Assembly (NCBI GenBank): GCA_001298575.1
Contig: LJCV01000011.1
Span: forward strand, 43,829 to 107,828
Direction of reading: 5' to 3'
DNA from: Actinobacteria bacterium OK074
Lineage (GTDB): Bacteria > Actinomycetota > Actinomycetes > Streptomycetales > Streptomycetaceae
Length of the DNA: 64,000 nucleotides
Below, in pieces: positions 8,603 through 18,224 of this stretch. Made by a program: the position numbers and the translations under genes. Position 1 is the stretch's first letter; every line of letters starts with the position of its first letter. The notes under the pieces were generated by a model. It saw nothing but the letters and a program-made list of their open reading frames with translations. It was not told the DNA's origin and made no database searches.

Positions 8603-10363
8603 GTGTCTTTCTCCCGTAGAAACTTCCTCGTCGCCACTGGTGTCGTGGCCGCCTCCAGCTCGGTGCTGACCGCCTGTGGGGGCGGTGGCAGCGACAGCGG
8701 TTCCAAGGACAAGGTCCCCTCGGTCGCCGACGCCAAGACCATGAACATCCCCGTCGGCACCAAGGCCGACTCGACCGGTCCCGCCCCCGAGGTCGCAGGC
8801 GCGGTCAAGGGCGGGACGATCTACGGGCTCGACCAGTTCGACATGGACCACCTGGACCCGGCACAGATATACGTCTCCACCGAGGGCGCCATCACCCGCC
8901 CGATCCTGCGCGGCCTCACCGGCTACAAGATCGACGAGAAGGGCGGCTGCACGCTCGTCGGCGACGTCGCCACCGACGCGGGCACCATGAAGGACGGCGG
9001 CAAGACCTGGTCCTTCACCATCAAGGACGGCATCAAGTGGCAGGACGGCACCGCGCTGTCCATGGACGACGTCCGCCACACCTTCGAGCGCCTCTTCGCC
9101 GACTTCGTCACCGAAGGACCGCGCTACGTCCAGCAGTTCCTGGTCGGCGGCGACAAGTACAAGGGCCCCTACGACGGCAAGAGCCTCGACTCCATCGAGA
9201 TCGACGGCCAGACCATCACCTTCCGCCTGAACGAGGCCCGCGCCGACTTCAACTTCACCCTCGGCATGCCCGGTTACGGCCTGGTCCCGAAGGCGAAGGA
9301 CACCAAGGAGAAGTACGACAAGCAGCCGTTCTCCTGCGGTCCGTACATCATCTCCAGCCGTGACGTCGGCAAGTCGATGACGTACACCCGCAACGAGCAC
9401 TGGGACCCGAAGACGGACGCGATCCGCAACGCGTACCCGGACAAGTACTTCTTCACCTTCGGCATCGAGCTGATCGCCTCCACCGACCGCTACGTCGCGG
9501 ACAAGGGCAACGACCAGTACGCGATGTCGATCTTCAACGAGGTCGCCCCGGAGCGGACCGCCACGGTCCTCACCAACGCCACGCTCAAGAAGCGCGTCCT
9601 CACCCAGGTCGACACGGTCACCTACTACTGGCCGATCAACATGACCCGGATCAAGGACCTCAAGGTCCGCCAGGCCATCAACTACGCCTGGCCGCACCAG
9701 CAGTTGCAGACCATCCGCGGTGGCGCCTCCACCAGCGCGCTGGCCAGCACGATCCTCAGCCCGGTGACCCCCGGCTACAAGAAGTTCGACCTGTACGAGG
9801 TCACCACCAAGCCCGGCGGCGACCCGGCCAAGGCCAAGGCGCTGCTGAAGGAGGCCGGCAAGGTCGGCCAGAAGCTGGTCATCGCCTACCAGACCTCGGA
9901 CAACGCGCTGAAGCAGGCCGTCGCGATCAAGAACGCGCTGACCGAGGCCGGCTTCACGGTCGTCAACAAGCAGATCGACAAGACGACCTTCTACACCCAG
10001 ATCGGCAAGATCGACAACGACTACGACCTGTTCGCGGCCGGCTGGAGCCCGGACTGGCCGAACGGCTACTCGGTCTTCTACCCCTGCTGGGACGGCGACA
10101 ACATCGGCGACGGCCGCAGCAACTACGCCCAGCTGAACGACGCGAGCGTCAACAAGGCGATCACCGCGGCATCCAAGATCGCCGACGTCGACGAGGCCAA
10201 CAAGGCGTGGGGCAACATCGACGAGCAGATCATGAAGCTCGCCCCGGTGGTCCCGGACTACCACTCCATCCGCAACTGGATGTACGGATCCAAGGTCGGC
10301 AACGTGGTCTACGACGCCGGCAACACCTGCGTCGCGCTGACCAAGCTCTACGCCAAGGCGTAG
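8603..10363 (+). CDS. Peptide-binding lipoprotein with Tat-like signal, operon B; BldKB-like
   Basis: SBP_bac_5 family peptide-binding protein (586 residues). I place the start at GTG 8603: an upstream start at 8501 would overlap the preceding permease and bury the signal. From 8603 the N-terminus reads VSFSRRNFLVATG, a twin-arginine motif, then lipobox LTAC (Cys25), so export of a folded lipoprotein through Tat is likely. It shares with the 28006-29826 protein the stretches HLDPAQIYVS, EG and RGLTGYK near the N-terminus. It lies between two permease genes and ends just before a strong hairpin. The ligand is unknown; a developmental or nutritional peptide is plausible by homology to BldKB. 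Confidence 0.92.
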   Translation: MSFSRRNFLVATGVVAASSSVLTACGGGGSDSGSKDKVPSVADAKTMNIPVGTKADSTGPAPEVAGAVKGGTIYGLDQFDMDHLDPAQIYVSTEGAITRPILRGLTGYKIDEKGGCTLVGDVATDAGTMKDGGKTWSFTIKDGIKWQDGTALSMDDVRHTFERLFADFVTEGPRYVQQFLVGGDKYKGPYDGKSLDSIEIDGQTITFRLNEARADFNFTLGMPGYGLVPKAKDTKEKYDKQPFSCGPYIISSRDVGKSMTYTRNEHWDPKTDAIRNAYPDKYFFTFGIELIASTDRYVADKGNDQYAMSIFNEVAPERTATVLTNATLKKRVLTQVDTVTYYWPINMTRIKDLKVRQAINYAWPHQQLQTIRGGASTSALASTILSPVTPGYKKFDLYEVTTKPGGDPAKAKALLKEAGKVGQKLVIAYQTSDNALKQAVAIKNALTEAGFTVVNKQIDKTTFYTQIGKIDNDYDLFAAGWSPDWPNGYSVFYPCWDGDNIGDGRSNYAQLNDASVNKAITAASKIADVDEANKAWGNIDEQIMKLAPVVPDYHSIRNWMYGSKVGNVVYDAGNTCVALTKLYAKA

Positions 10364-10369
10364 GCGTCC

Positions 10370-10395
10370 GGGGCGGCCGGGTGACCGGCCGCCCC
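10370..10395 (+). terminator. Intercistronic hairpin after binding-protein gene, operon B
   Basis: Perfect 11-bp stem GGGGCGGCCGG / CCGGCCGCCCC around a GTGA tetraloop, starting 7 nt after the lipoprotein stop. There is no U-tract, so an mRNA-stability or partial-termination role that boosts binding-protein output is more likely than full termination. Confidence 0.72.
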
Positions 10396-10504
10396 AAGGG
10401 TCTGTCCGCCCCTTCCCGTCCGCCGGGCGACGTCGGACAGGCCCGGCTCCACCCCCACTCTTGCTGCCCCGGCGACGGCGCCCCGTCCGGAAAGTCCTGC
10501 CCCC

Positions 10505-11485
10505 ATGTTCCGCTTCCTTGTCCGCCGAACGGTCAGCGCGCTGGTCATTCTCCTGATCATCAGCGCCCTCACCTTCTGGCTCTTCTACGCCGTTCCGCGT
10601 GATCCGGCCCAGATGTCCTGCGGCAAGAACTGCACGCCCGACATGCTTGCGCGGATCTCGCACAACCTCGGCATCGACAAGCCCATCCCGGTCCAGTACT
10701 GGTACTGGCTCAAGGGCGTCTTCGTCGGACGGGACTACGCCGGGTTCGGCCACTGCTCCGCACCCTGCCTGGGCTACTCCTTCGCCAACAACGAGCCCGT
10801 CTTCGGCACGATCATGGACCGGCTGCCGCTGACCCTCTCGCTCGCCTTCGGCGCGGCCGTCGTCTTCCTCGTGCTCGGTGTCGGCGCGGGCATGATCGCC
10901 GCCGTCAAGCAGGGCAAGTTCCTGGACAAGTTCGCCAGCTCGGCCTCGCTGTTCGGCTCCTCGCTGCAGATCTACTTCGTCGGCTACATCGCGCTGTACT
11001 TCCTGGTCTTCAAGCTCGGCTGGCTGAGCCAGCCCAACTACACGCCGATCACCGACAACCCCTTCGAGTGGGCCAGCGGCCTGCTGCTGCCGTGGCTGGT
11101 GCTGGCCATCATCTACACGGCCAACTACACCCGCATGGCCCGCTCCCAGCTGGTCGAACAGCTCAGCGAGGACTACGTCCGCACGGCCCGCGCCAAGGGC
11201 CTGTCCCGGGCCAACGTGTTCTTCCGGTTCGCCTGGCGAGGCGCGATGGGCCCGATCGTCACCGTCTTCGGCATCGACCTGGGCACCCTGATCGGCGGCG
11301 CGATCATCACCGAGTCGACCTTCAGCCTCCAGGGCGTGGGACGGCTCGCGGTCGCCTCCGTCATCCAGAGCGACCTGCCCATGCTCCTCGGTGTCACGGT
11401 CCTCGCGGCCGGGGCGATCGTCTTCGCCAACGTCATCGTCGACGCCGTCTACGCCCTCATCGATCCGCGGATCCGGCTCGCCTGA
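10505..11485 (+). CDS. Peptide ABC transporter permease (DppB type), operon B; BldKC-like
   Basis: DppB-type permease of 326 residues, exactly as long as its operon C counterpart. It starts MFRFLVRRTVSALVILLIIS. The extracellular loop after the first segment has two cysteine pairs, CGKNC and HCSAPC, that are also present (CGKTC, PCPAPC) in the operon C copy but not in operon A. The EAA loop reads RAKGLSRANVFFRFAWRG and the C-terminus ALIDPRIRLA. The paired cysteines outside the membrane could form disulfides; this is inference. Confidence 0.93.
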   Translation: MFRFLVRRTVSALVILLIISALTFWLFYAVPRDPAQMSCGKNCTPDMLARISHNLGIDKPIPVQYWYWLKGVFVGRDYAGFGHCSAPCLGYSFANNEPVFGTIMDRLPLTLSLAFGAAVVFLVLGVGAGMIAAVKQGKFLDKFASSASLFGSSLQIYFVGYIALYFLVFKLGWLSQPNYTPITDNPFEWASGLLLPWLVLAIIYTANYTRMARSQLVEQLSEDYVRTARAKGLSRANVFFRFAWRGAMGPIVTVFGIDLGTLIGGAIITESTFSLQGVGRLAVASVIQSDLPMLLGVTVLAAGAIVFANVIVDAVYALIDPRIRLA

Positions 11486-11532
11486 CCTCCGCCCCGCTGC
11501 CCCGACCCCCGCATCACCCCAGGAGCGTCCAC

Positions 11533-12567
11533 GTGACGAGCACCCACCAGCCCTTCCTGTCCGTCAAGGATCTGAGGGTCCACTTCTCCACCGAGGACGG
11601 CGTCGTCAAGGCCGTCGACGGGCTCTCCTTCGACCTGCTGAAGGGCAAGACGCTCGGCATCGTGGGCGAGTCCGGTTCCGGCAAGTCCGTCACCAACCTG
11701 ACGATCCTGGGCCTGCACGACCGCGACCGCACCGCCATCGAGGGCGAGATCCTGCTCGACGGCAAGGATCTGCTGGCCGCCTCCGAGAAGGAACTGGAGC
11801 GGCTGCGCGGCAACACGATGTCGATGATCTTCCAGGACGCGCTGGCCTCGCTGTCGCCGTACCACACCATCGGCAAGCAGATCGGCGAGACGTACCGCAA
11901 GCACACGGGCGCCTCCAAGAAGGAGGCCCGGGCGCGGGCGGTCGAGATGCTGACCCGGGTCGGCATCCCGCAGCCGGACATGCGGGTCGACGACTACCCG
12001 CACCAGTTCTCCGGCGGTATGCGCCAGCGCGCGATGATCGCGATGGCGCTGGTCTGCGACCCGGAGCTGCTGATCGCGGACGAGCCGACGACGGCCCTGG
12101 ACGTCACCGTGCAGGCCCAGATCATGGACCTGCTCAAGGACCTCCAGCAGGAGTTCGGCACCGCGATCATCTTCATCACGCACGACCTGGGTGTCATCGC
12201 CGACATCGCGGACGACGTGCTGGTGATGTACGGCGGCCGGTGCGTGGAGCGCGGCACGAAGAAGGAAGTGCTGAGCACGCCCCAGCACCCGTACACCTGG
12301 GGCCTGTTGAGCTCGATGCCGTCGCTGGAGGGTCCGGTGGACGTGCCGCTCACGCCGATCGCCGGTTCGCCGCCCTCGCTGCTGAACCCGCCGTCGGGCT
12401 GCCGTTTCCACCCGCGGTGCGCCTTCACCGACCAGGTCGCCGACGGGAAGTGCGCCTCCGAGTCGCCGGTGCTGACCCTCACGGACGGGCGCGGTTCCGC
12501 CTGCCACCTGGAGAGCGGCCGGCGCGACGAGCTGTTCTCCGACCGCGCCGCCGGCCAGGCCCACTGA
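11533..12567 (+). CDS. Peptide ABC transporter ATPase (DppD type), operon B; BldKD-like
   Basis: DppD-type ATPase (344 residues). The start is GTG 11533, preceded by AGGAG at 11521; upstream in-frame codons overlap the permease and are rejected. Walker [10 protein letters not shown], signature FSGGMRQR, Walker B LLIADEP, and a C-terminal oligo_HPY domain with GCRFHPRC and two further cysteines. It lies 47 nt after the permease. A truncated N-terminus can be excluded because the family start [12 protein letters not shown] is present. Confidence 0.93.
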   Translation: MTSTHQPFLSVKDLRVHFSTEDGVVKAVDGLSFDLLKGKTLGIVGESGSGKSVTNLTILGLHDRDRTAIEGEILLDGKDLLAASEKELERLRGNTMSMIFQDALASLSPYHTIGKQIGETYRKHTGASKKEARARAVEMLTRVGIPQPDMRVDDYPHQFSGGMRQRAMIAMALVCDPELLIADEPTTALDVTVQAQIMDLLKDLQQEFGTAIIFITHDLGVIADIADDVLVMYGGRCVERGTKKEVLSTPQHPYTWGLLSSMPSLEGPVDVPLTPIAGSPPSLLNPPSGCRFHPRCAFTDQVADGKCASESPVLTLTDGRGSACHLESGRRDELFSDRAAGQAH

Positions 12568-12593
12568 CGCAGAAGAAACGGGAACTCACGACC

Positions 12594-13649
12594 ATGAGCA
12601 ACACGAACACCCTCCTGGACGTCAGCGGGCTGACGAAACACTTCCCCGTCAAGGGCGGCTTTCCGATCCGCCGCACGGTCGGCGCGGTACAGGCCGTCGA
12701 CGGGCTCGACTTCACCGTCGCCGAGGGCGAAAGCCTGGGCCTGGTGGGCGAGTCGGGCTGCGGCAAGTCGACGACGGGCCGGCTGATCACCCGGCTCCTG
12801 GAGCCGACCGGCGGGAAGATCACCTACCGCGGGCAGGACATCACGCACGCGGACCGCAAGGCGCTCGCGCCGGTCCGCTCCGAGATCCAGATGATCTTCC
12901 AGGACCCGTACGCCTCGCTGAACCCGCGGCACACCGTCGGCAAGATCATCTCGGGCCCGATGGAGATCAACGGCATCGAGCCGACCGGGGGCCGAGAGGC
13001 CCGCGCGCGCGAGCTGCTGGAGATCGTCGGCCTCAACCCCGAGCACTACAACCGCTTCCCGCACGAGTTCTCCGGCGGCCAGCGCCAACGCATCGGCGTG
13101 GCACGGGCGTTGGCCCTGGAACCCAAGCTGATCGTGGCGGACGAACCGGTCTCCGCACTCGACGTCTCCATCCAGGCCCAGGTGGTCAACCTCCTTCAGA
13201 AGCTCCAGAAGGAGATGGGCATCGCCTTCGTGTTCATCGCGCACGACCTGGCGATCGTGCGGCACTTCTCGCAGCGGGTCGCGGTCATGTACCTCGGCAA
13301 GATCGTGGAGATCGCCGACCGCGACGACCTCTACGGCAACCCGCGCCACCCGTACACCCGGGCGCTGCTGTCCGCGGTGCCGGAGGCCACGGTCGACGCG
13401 GGAGGCCGCGACCGCATCCGCCTCGTCGGAGACGTCCCGTCGCCGATCTCACCGCCGTCGGGCTGCCGCTTCCGCACCCGCTGCTGGAAGGCGACGGACA
13501 AGTGCGCGTCGGAGGCGCCGCCGCTGGTGCCGGTCGAGGGCGACAGCGCGGGCCATCTGACGGCGTGCCACTACCCCGAGGCCAAGGAGACGGTCCCGGT
13601 CTCGGTACCGTCTCCGCGCCTCGCCAAGGACCCCGGGGCGGCGGCCTGA
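12594..13649 (+). CDS. Peptide ABC transporter ATPase (DppF type), operon B; BldKE-like
   Basis: DppF-type ATPase (351 residues) starting at ATG 12594. The segment [20 protein letters not shown] is identical in the operon C ATPase, and long blocks around Walker A ([20 protein letters not shown]), the signature ([20 protein letters not shown]) and Walker B are nearly identical too, showing recent shared ancestry. The C-terminal cysteine motif [10 protein letters not shown] is present. Last gene of operon B; a weak hairpin follows 90 nt downstream. Confidence 0.93.
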   Translation: MSNTNTLLDVSGLTKHFPVKGGFPIRRTVGAVQAVDGLDFTVAEGESLGLVGESGCGKSTTGRLITRLLEPTGGKITYRGQDITHADRKALAPVRSEIQMIFQDPYASLNPRHTVGKIISGPMEINGIEPTGGREARARELLEIVGLNPEHYNRFPHEFSGGQRQRIGVARALALEPKLIVADEPVSALDVSIQAQVVNLLQKLQKEMGIAFVFIAHDLAIVRHFSQRVAVMYLGKIVEIADRDDLYGNPRHPYTRALLSAVPEATVDAGGRDRIRLVGDVPSPISPPSGCRFRTRCWKATDKCASEAPPLVPVEGDSAGHLTACHYPEAKETVPVSVPSPRLAKDPGAAA

Positions 13650-13737
13650 CACACCCCTTTTCGTCGACCGCCGCCCGTGGAACCCGACTTTCGCCGACCC
13701 ATTGACCCGAGCGCGGGGGTCCGGTTCCTGGGGAGGG

Positions 13738-13766
13738 AGGCCCGTGCCCGCGAGGGTGCGGGCCTT
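13738..13766 (+). terminator. Possible terminator downstream of operon B
   Basis: Stem AGGCCCG..CCC with GGG..CGGGCCT around GCGA, with two mispairs in the middle, followed by TC-rich bases. It is the only hairpin I see between operon B and the MFS gene. Confidence 0.5.
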
Positions 13767-13831
13767 CGTCGTACCCTCTGGGCGAAGGCTGGCCGTAGGT
13801 GCGGCGGGAACAACTGAACAACTGGAGCCGG

Positions 13832-15091
13832 GTGTTGAAGACGAAGTCGACGGCGACGCCAACTCACCCGTCCCCGTTGCGCGTTGCGGCGTTCCGACGG
13901 TTCCTGGCCGCGAACCTGGTGTCGGCGAGCGGTACGGCGATGGCTCCGCTGGCGCTCGCGTACGCGGTGATCGGGGAGGGCGGCGGGGCGGGTTCGCTGG
14001 GCGCGGTACTGGCGGTGAACACCGTGCCGACGATCGCATTCCTGTTGCTGGGCGGGGTGTTGGCGGACCGGCTGTCGCGCAGCAGGATCCTGTTCTGGGG
14101 CAACCTGCTGGCGGCACTGGCCCAGGGCACGCTGGCGGCGCTGGTGGCCGGGGGCTGGGCGACGACGGCGACGATCGCGGCCTGCGGTTTCGCCTCGGGC
14201 GTCGCGACGGCGTTCGTCGCGCCCGCGGCGCAGGGGGTGGTGGCCCAGCTGGTCCCGGCGGAACAGTTGCAGCGGGCCAACGCGCTGCTGCGGCTGCCGA
14301 CGAACGCGGTACGGGTGCTGGCGCCCGTGGCCGGCGGGCTGATCGTCGGCTTCAGTGGGGCGAGTTGGGCGCTGGCATGGGACGCGCTCACGTTCGCGGC
14401 GGCGGCACTGCTGATACGCGGGCTGCGGCTGGACGCGCCGGTGGGGGTGGGCAGCGCACTGGCGGACCTGCGGGCGGGCTGGTCGGGCTTCTGGTCCCGC
14501 ACCTGGCTGTGGACGTACACGGCGGCGGGGTGCGCGGTGGTCGCGGGCTGGCTGGCGGGTTTCCAGTTGCTCGGCCCGGTGGTGGCGGCGGAGCACTACG
14601 GGGGCGCACGCGCCTGGGGCCTGGTCCAAGGAGCTTTCGCCTGCGGCCTGTTGGCGGGCACGGTGGTCTGCCTGCGCTGGCACCCGTACCGGTTGCTGGC
14701 GGTGGCCGTGGTCGCCTCGTCGGCCCTCTCCCTGCCCCTGGCGGCGATGGGCTTCGGCCTGGCCCTGCCCTGGGTACTCCTGGGCGCACTGCTGGCCGGG
14801 GTGGGCCTGGACGTGGGCATCGTGTCCTGGAGCACGGCGTTCCAACAGCACGTGCCGGAGGGGGAGTTGGGGCGGATGGGGGCCATCAACGGGGTGGGCG
14901 AACGGCTGGCGGTGCCGTTGGGGTATCTGGTGGCGGGGGTGGCTTCGGGGGGGGGGAGCGATCGGGGGGTGTTGGTGGGGGGGGCGGGGGTTGTTTTGGG
15001 GGCTTCGGTGGTTAATTTGGGGGTTCGGGATGTTTATCGGGTCAATCGGGGTGCCCGCGTCTTCCACGGCACACCCAAGGAGCCGTCGTGA
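13832..15091 (+). CDS. MFS transporter (multidrug / EntS-like)
   Basis: Major facilitator protein of 419 residues with about 12 membrane segments, of the MFS_3/EntS-like exporter type (core RVAAFRRFLAANLVSASGTA, loop 2-3 GGVLADRLSRSRILFWGN with the conserved DR). I chose GTG 13832 with GGAG five bases upstream over GTG 13799. The last ~110 bases of coding sequence are a run of G blocks with codons such as GTT, TTG, TAT and AAT that are rare elsewhere in the window. The gene is not obviously part of the upstream ABC operon. Substrate unknown. Confidence 0.85.
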   Translation: MLKTKSTATPTHPSPLRVAAFRRFLAANLVSASGTAMAPLALAYAVIGEGGGAGSLGAVLAVNTVPTIAFLLLGGVLADRLSRSRILFWGNLLAALAQGTLAALVAGGWATTATIAACGFASGVATAFVAPAAQGVVAQLVPAEQLQRANALLRLPTNAVRVLAPVAGGLIVGFSGASWALAWDALTFAAAALLIRGLRLDAPVGVGSALADLRAGWSGFWSRTWLWTYTAAGCAVVAGWLAGFQLLGPVVAAEHYGGARAWGLVQGAFACGLLAGTVVCLRWHPYRLLAVAVVASSALSLPLAAMGFGLALPWVLLGALLAGVGLDVGIVSWSTAFQQHVPEGELGRMGAINGVGERLAVPLGYLVAGVASGGGSDRGVLVGGAGVVLGASVVNLGVRDVYRVNRGARVFHGTPKEPS

Positions 15092-15159
15092 GCCGTTCGC
15101 GACGAGGCGGCTCCCGGGCTCCGCTTCGGCCGGGTGCCGTGCGTCGTTACCTTCGAGGT

Positions 15160-15744
15160 ATGGACTACGCGAAGATGCGCTCGATCGCCGAGAAACTTAC
15201 GGCGTATGCCGAGCAACTCGAAGGATCGTGGAACGTCGAGATCGGTCCGTCCGGACCGTTCCTCGCCATGATGAGCCCCTCGAAGCGGCATGAGGGCACG
15301 GTCCGGCGTATCCGCAACCAACTGAACGCGCAGCTTCCCGCCACTCACCCGGGGTACGTCTGCGAGAACGGCCCCGAGATCGAGCATCCGGCCATCGGCC
15401 GTATGCGACGCCCCGACGCCGTGGTGATCCCCGAAGCCGTGCTGGACGAGGAGGGCCTCGCGGTCGACGCCACGCAGGTACTGGCGGTCGTCGAGATCGT
15501 CTCCCCGTCCAGCCCCGACAGCGACTACGGCGAGAAGCTCGCGGAGTATCCCGCCATGGGTATCGCCCACTACCTGATTGTCGACCCCCGCACCGGGACC
15601 ATCGAGGTGCACTCGGAACCGGGCCAGGGCCGCTACCGGCACAAGGAGTCGTACATCTTCGGTGATGTGGTCCCCTTCCGCCCTTGGGCGGTGGAGTCCG
15701 GCGGCTTCTTGCGGTACGGGAAGGGCGACAACGCCGGGTCGTGA
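15160..15744 (+). CDS. Uma2-family (DUF820) PD-(D/E)XK endonuclease-like protein
   Basis: Uma2/DUF820 protein (194 residues), a PD-(D/E)XK nuclease-fold family abundant in actinobacteria and cyanobacteria with mostly unknown targets. The catalytic pattern is visible: MRRPDAVV (Asp), VEIVSPSSPDSDYGEK (Glu and Lys) and the family tail HYLIVDPRTGTIEV. Start ATG 15160 is preceded by GAGG-like bases; GTG 15088 is the alternative. It converges on the STAND module, 77 bp from its end. Whether it is active, and on which DNA, is not known. Confidence 0.85.
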   Translation: MDYAKMRSIAEKLTAYAEQLEGSWNVEIGPSGPFLAMMSPSKRHEGTVRRIRNQLNAQLPATHPGYVCENGPEIEHPAIGRMRRPDAVVIPEAVLDEEGLAVDATQVLAVVEIVSPSSPDSDYGEKLAEYPAMGIAHYLIVDPRTGTIEVHSEPGQGRYRHKESYIFGDVVPFRPWAVESGGFLRYGKGDNAGS

Positions 15745-15821
15745 GCCGCCGTTGGCCGGGCCGTGGGAGACCGCGTCACGCGACGCCCTGCCCGCCACCA
15801 GGATGCGGTGGGCAAGTATGC

Positions 15822-18221
15822 TCAACCCGCTTCCGCCAGCCCCCGTTCCACAGCCGCACGCACCCGCTCCGCTCTCGGGTCGGCGTACTCGGCCAGGAGT
15901 TCCAGGGCCCGAGTCCAGTGGCGGCGGGCCGCGTCCTGGTCCGTGCCGGACAGGGCCGTGGCCAGGCTGTCCAGGGCCAGTGCCTCGTGCCAGGTGTCGC
16001 CGAGGTCCTGGTGGACGGCGACCGCCCGGCGGTGGAAGTCGGCCGCCTCCGTACGGCGGTCCAGGAGCTGGTACGCCTCCCCCGCCCCCTGCCAGGCCAG
16101 TGCCTCCCGGCTGCTGTCGCCGAGGCGACGGTGGAGCATGGCGGAGCGCTGGCAGGAGGTCAGGGCGTCCTCCGGGCGGCCGTACGACAGTTGGGCGGCG
16201 CCGAGGGTGAGAAGCCAGTAGCCCTCCAGCCGATGGTTACGGAGGGCCAAGGCGATCTCCAGAGCCGCCTGGGCCGATGCGAGTGCCGACTCCGGCTCTC
16301 CCTGCTCGCGCTGGAGTTCGCTCAGTATGCGCAGCGCGTTGCCCTCGCCTCGCCGGTTGTGCAGCGAACGGTGCAGGGACAGCGCCTGTTCGACGGCTGC
16401 GGTGGCCTGGGGCAGATGTCCGGCGCGCTGGTGGGCGACGGCGAGATTGGACCGTGCCGTCGCCTCCAGGACAGTGGCCTCCTGGTCGTGGAAGACCGTG
16501 ATGGCCTGCTCGAAATGCTGGGCGGCCGACTCCAGTTGGCGCATGCGCAGGTGGACCAGACCGATCAGGTTGAGCGCTTCCGCCGCCTTCACCCGGTCGT
16601 CCAGTTCGCGCCAGATCGTCAGCGCACGCTGGTGACTGTCCAGGCTCTCGGCGAGCCGGTTGACGCGGGTGTAGCTCATGCCGAGCTGGGCGAGCAGGTG
16701 GCCTTGGGCGGCGCGGTCCCCCGACCGTTCGGCTGCCTCCTGGCCGCTGAGGGCCACGGCGAGCCGGTCCGCGCCCCGCGCGGCAGGGGACTGGGCGTTC
16801 CACAGGGTTTCGGCCAGCTGCCAGGTGAGACGGTCGTCCCCCGCGGCCTCCGCGGCGCGGACGGCCTGGAGGAGGGCCGCGTGGTTGCGCTCGGAGAAGT
16901 CGACGGCCGAGTCGTAGTCGGCGAAGGCCGGAGGGCAAGCGCCCTCGGGTGCGGGCGCCAGGCTCAGGCGGGGTTCGGTGGGGCTGAGCCAGCGCTGGGC
17001 CGCATCGGTGGCGTACAGGTACCAGTCGAGGACCCGGCGCAGTGCCGCTTCGCGTTCCTTGGCGGGTTCCTCAACCTGCACCTGGTCGGTGGCATAGGCG
17101 CGCAGCAGGTCGTGGAACTGGTAACGGCCCGGTGCGGTCTGCTCCAGCAAATGGGCGCCGACCAGGGAGTCCAGGAGCTGCCGGGCCCGGACGACGGTCA
17201 CGCCGGCCAGCGCGGCGGCGGGCTCCAGATCGAACTCGGCTCCCGGGTGCAGGCCGAGCAGACGGAACAGGCGGGCCGCTTCGGGCGACAGGGCCCGGTA
17301 GGACCAGGTGAACACCGTACGGACCGCGTCCGCCTCCTCGTCGTCCCCCGTGCTCAGGGCGTCCCAGAGGGCGGATTCGTCCCGCAGGTCGGCGATCAGG
17401 TCGTCCAGGCGCAGGTGCGGATGACCGACGGCGCGTTCGGCGGCGATCCGCAGAGCCAGCGGTAACCGGGCGCACAGCGAGGCCAGTTCGGTGAGTTTCT
17501 CCTCGTCGTCCGGACGGTATCCGGCCGTGACGGCTCGCAGGAGAGCCACGGCCTCCGGGCCCGGCAGCACGCCCAGGGTCAGCCGGCGGGCCCCGTCCCG
17601 TACGGCGAGGCCGGAAAGGCGGCTGCGGCTGGTGACGATCGCCAGACTGCTCGCGCTGCCCGGCAGCAGCGGGCGGACCTGGCCGACCGTGGCAGCGTTG
17701 TCAAGAACCACCAGGACCCGACGGTCGGCGAGCAGTGAACGGTAGAGGGCGGAGGCGGCGTCGACGTCCTGTGGAACATCGTTCGCGGGGACGCCGAGGG
17801 CGGTCAGGAAACGGTGCAGTGCCTGGTGCACGGCGACCGGCGGGCCGGGGTCGTACCCGCGCAGGTTGACGTAGAGCTGACCGTCCGGGAAGCGGTCGCG
17901 GTCCTGGTGCGCCCAGCGCAGGGTGAGTGAGGTCTTGCCCACTCCGGCGGTACCCGCGATCACGTGCACCGAGACGACCAGGGGGTCGTCGTCGCCGTCC
18001 AGAACGGCGTTCAGCTGCCGCAGTTCTTCCGTACGGTTGACGAAACCGCGTACGTCGGCCGGGAGTTGCCGTGGGGTGAGGCCCGACGGATTTGTACGGT
18101 CCGCCGTATGGAAGTGGATGTCTCCGCTGATGTTTCCGGCCTGTACGACATCGCGCGAAGACCCCGAGAGATCGGAGTGCGTACCCCCGGGGCGGTCGTC
18201 GTCTCCGCTTCGCCCGCTGAT
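15822..18221 (-). CDS. STAND NTPase (NB-ARC) with C-terminal TPR repeats; non-canonical start
   Basis: AfsR/NB-ARC-type signal-transduction ATPase without the AfsR DNA-binding domain. Order: short N-terminal motif VVQAGNISGDIHFH, conserved lead-in RQLPADVRGFVNRTEELRQL, Walker A GTAGVGKTSL, Walker B VLVVLDNAA, winged-helix segment, then tetratricopeptide repeats to the C-terminus (about 799 residues in all). The first ATG/GTG/TTG in frame is GTG 17969, which would delete the conserved lead-in. The frame stays open up to the TAG of the preceding gene at 18225-18227, and the only codon with a ribosome site is ATC 18221 (GGAG six bases upstream). I therefore extend the gene to 18221 and treat the start as unproven. 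It contains a TTA codon at 17463-17465. Confidence 0.82.
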   Translation of the reverse strand: MSGRSGDDDRPGGTHSDLSGSSRDVVQAGNISGDIHFHTADRTNPSGLTPRQLPADVRGFVNRTEELRQLNAVLDGDDDPLVVSVHVIAGTAGVGKTSLTLRWAHQDRDRFPDGQLYVNLRGYDPGPPVAVHQALHRFLTALGVPANDVPQDVDAASALYRSLLADRRVLVVLDNAATVGQVRPLLPGSASSLAIVTSRSRLSGLAVRDGARRLTLGVLPGPEAVALLRAVTAGYRPDDEEKLTELASLCARLPLALRIAAERAVGHPHLRLDDLIADLRDESALWDALSTGDDEEADAVRTVFTWSYRALSPEAARLFRLLGLHPGAEFDLEPAAALAGVTVVRARQLLDSLVGAHLLEQTAPGRYQFHDLLRAYATDQVQVEEPAKEREAALRRVLDWYLYATDAAQRWLSPTEPRLSLAPAPEGACPPAFADYDSAVDFSERNHAALLQAVRAAEAAGDDRLTWQLAETLWNAQSPAARGADRLAVALSGQEAAERSGDRAAQGHLLAQLGMSYTRVNRLAESLDSHQRALTIWRELDDRVKAAEALNLIGLVHLRMRQLESAAQHFEQAITVFHDQEATVLEATARSNLAVAHQRAGHLPQATAAVEQALSLHRSLHNRRGEGNALRILSELQREQGEPESALASAQAALEIALALRNHRLEGYWLLTLGAAQLSYGRPEDALTSCQRSAMLHRRLGDSSREALAWQGAGEAYQLLDRRTEAADFHRRAVAVHQDLGDTWHEALALDSLATALSGTDQDAARRHWTRALELLAEYADPRAERVRAAVERGLAEAG

Positions 18222-18224
18222 CGT

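Noticed and set aside
15088..15159. Longer start for the Uma2 protein
   Set aside because: The extra 24 residues are Arg/Gly-rich and unlike the family, whose N-terminus fits ATG 15160.
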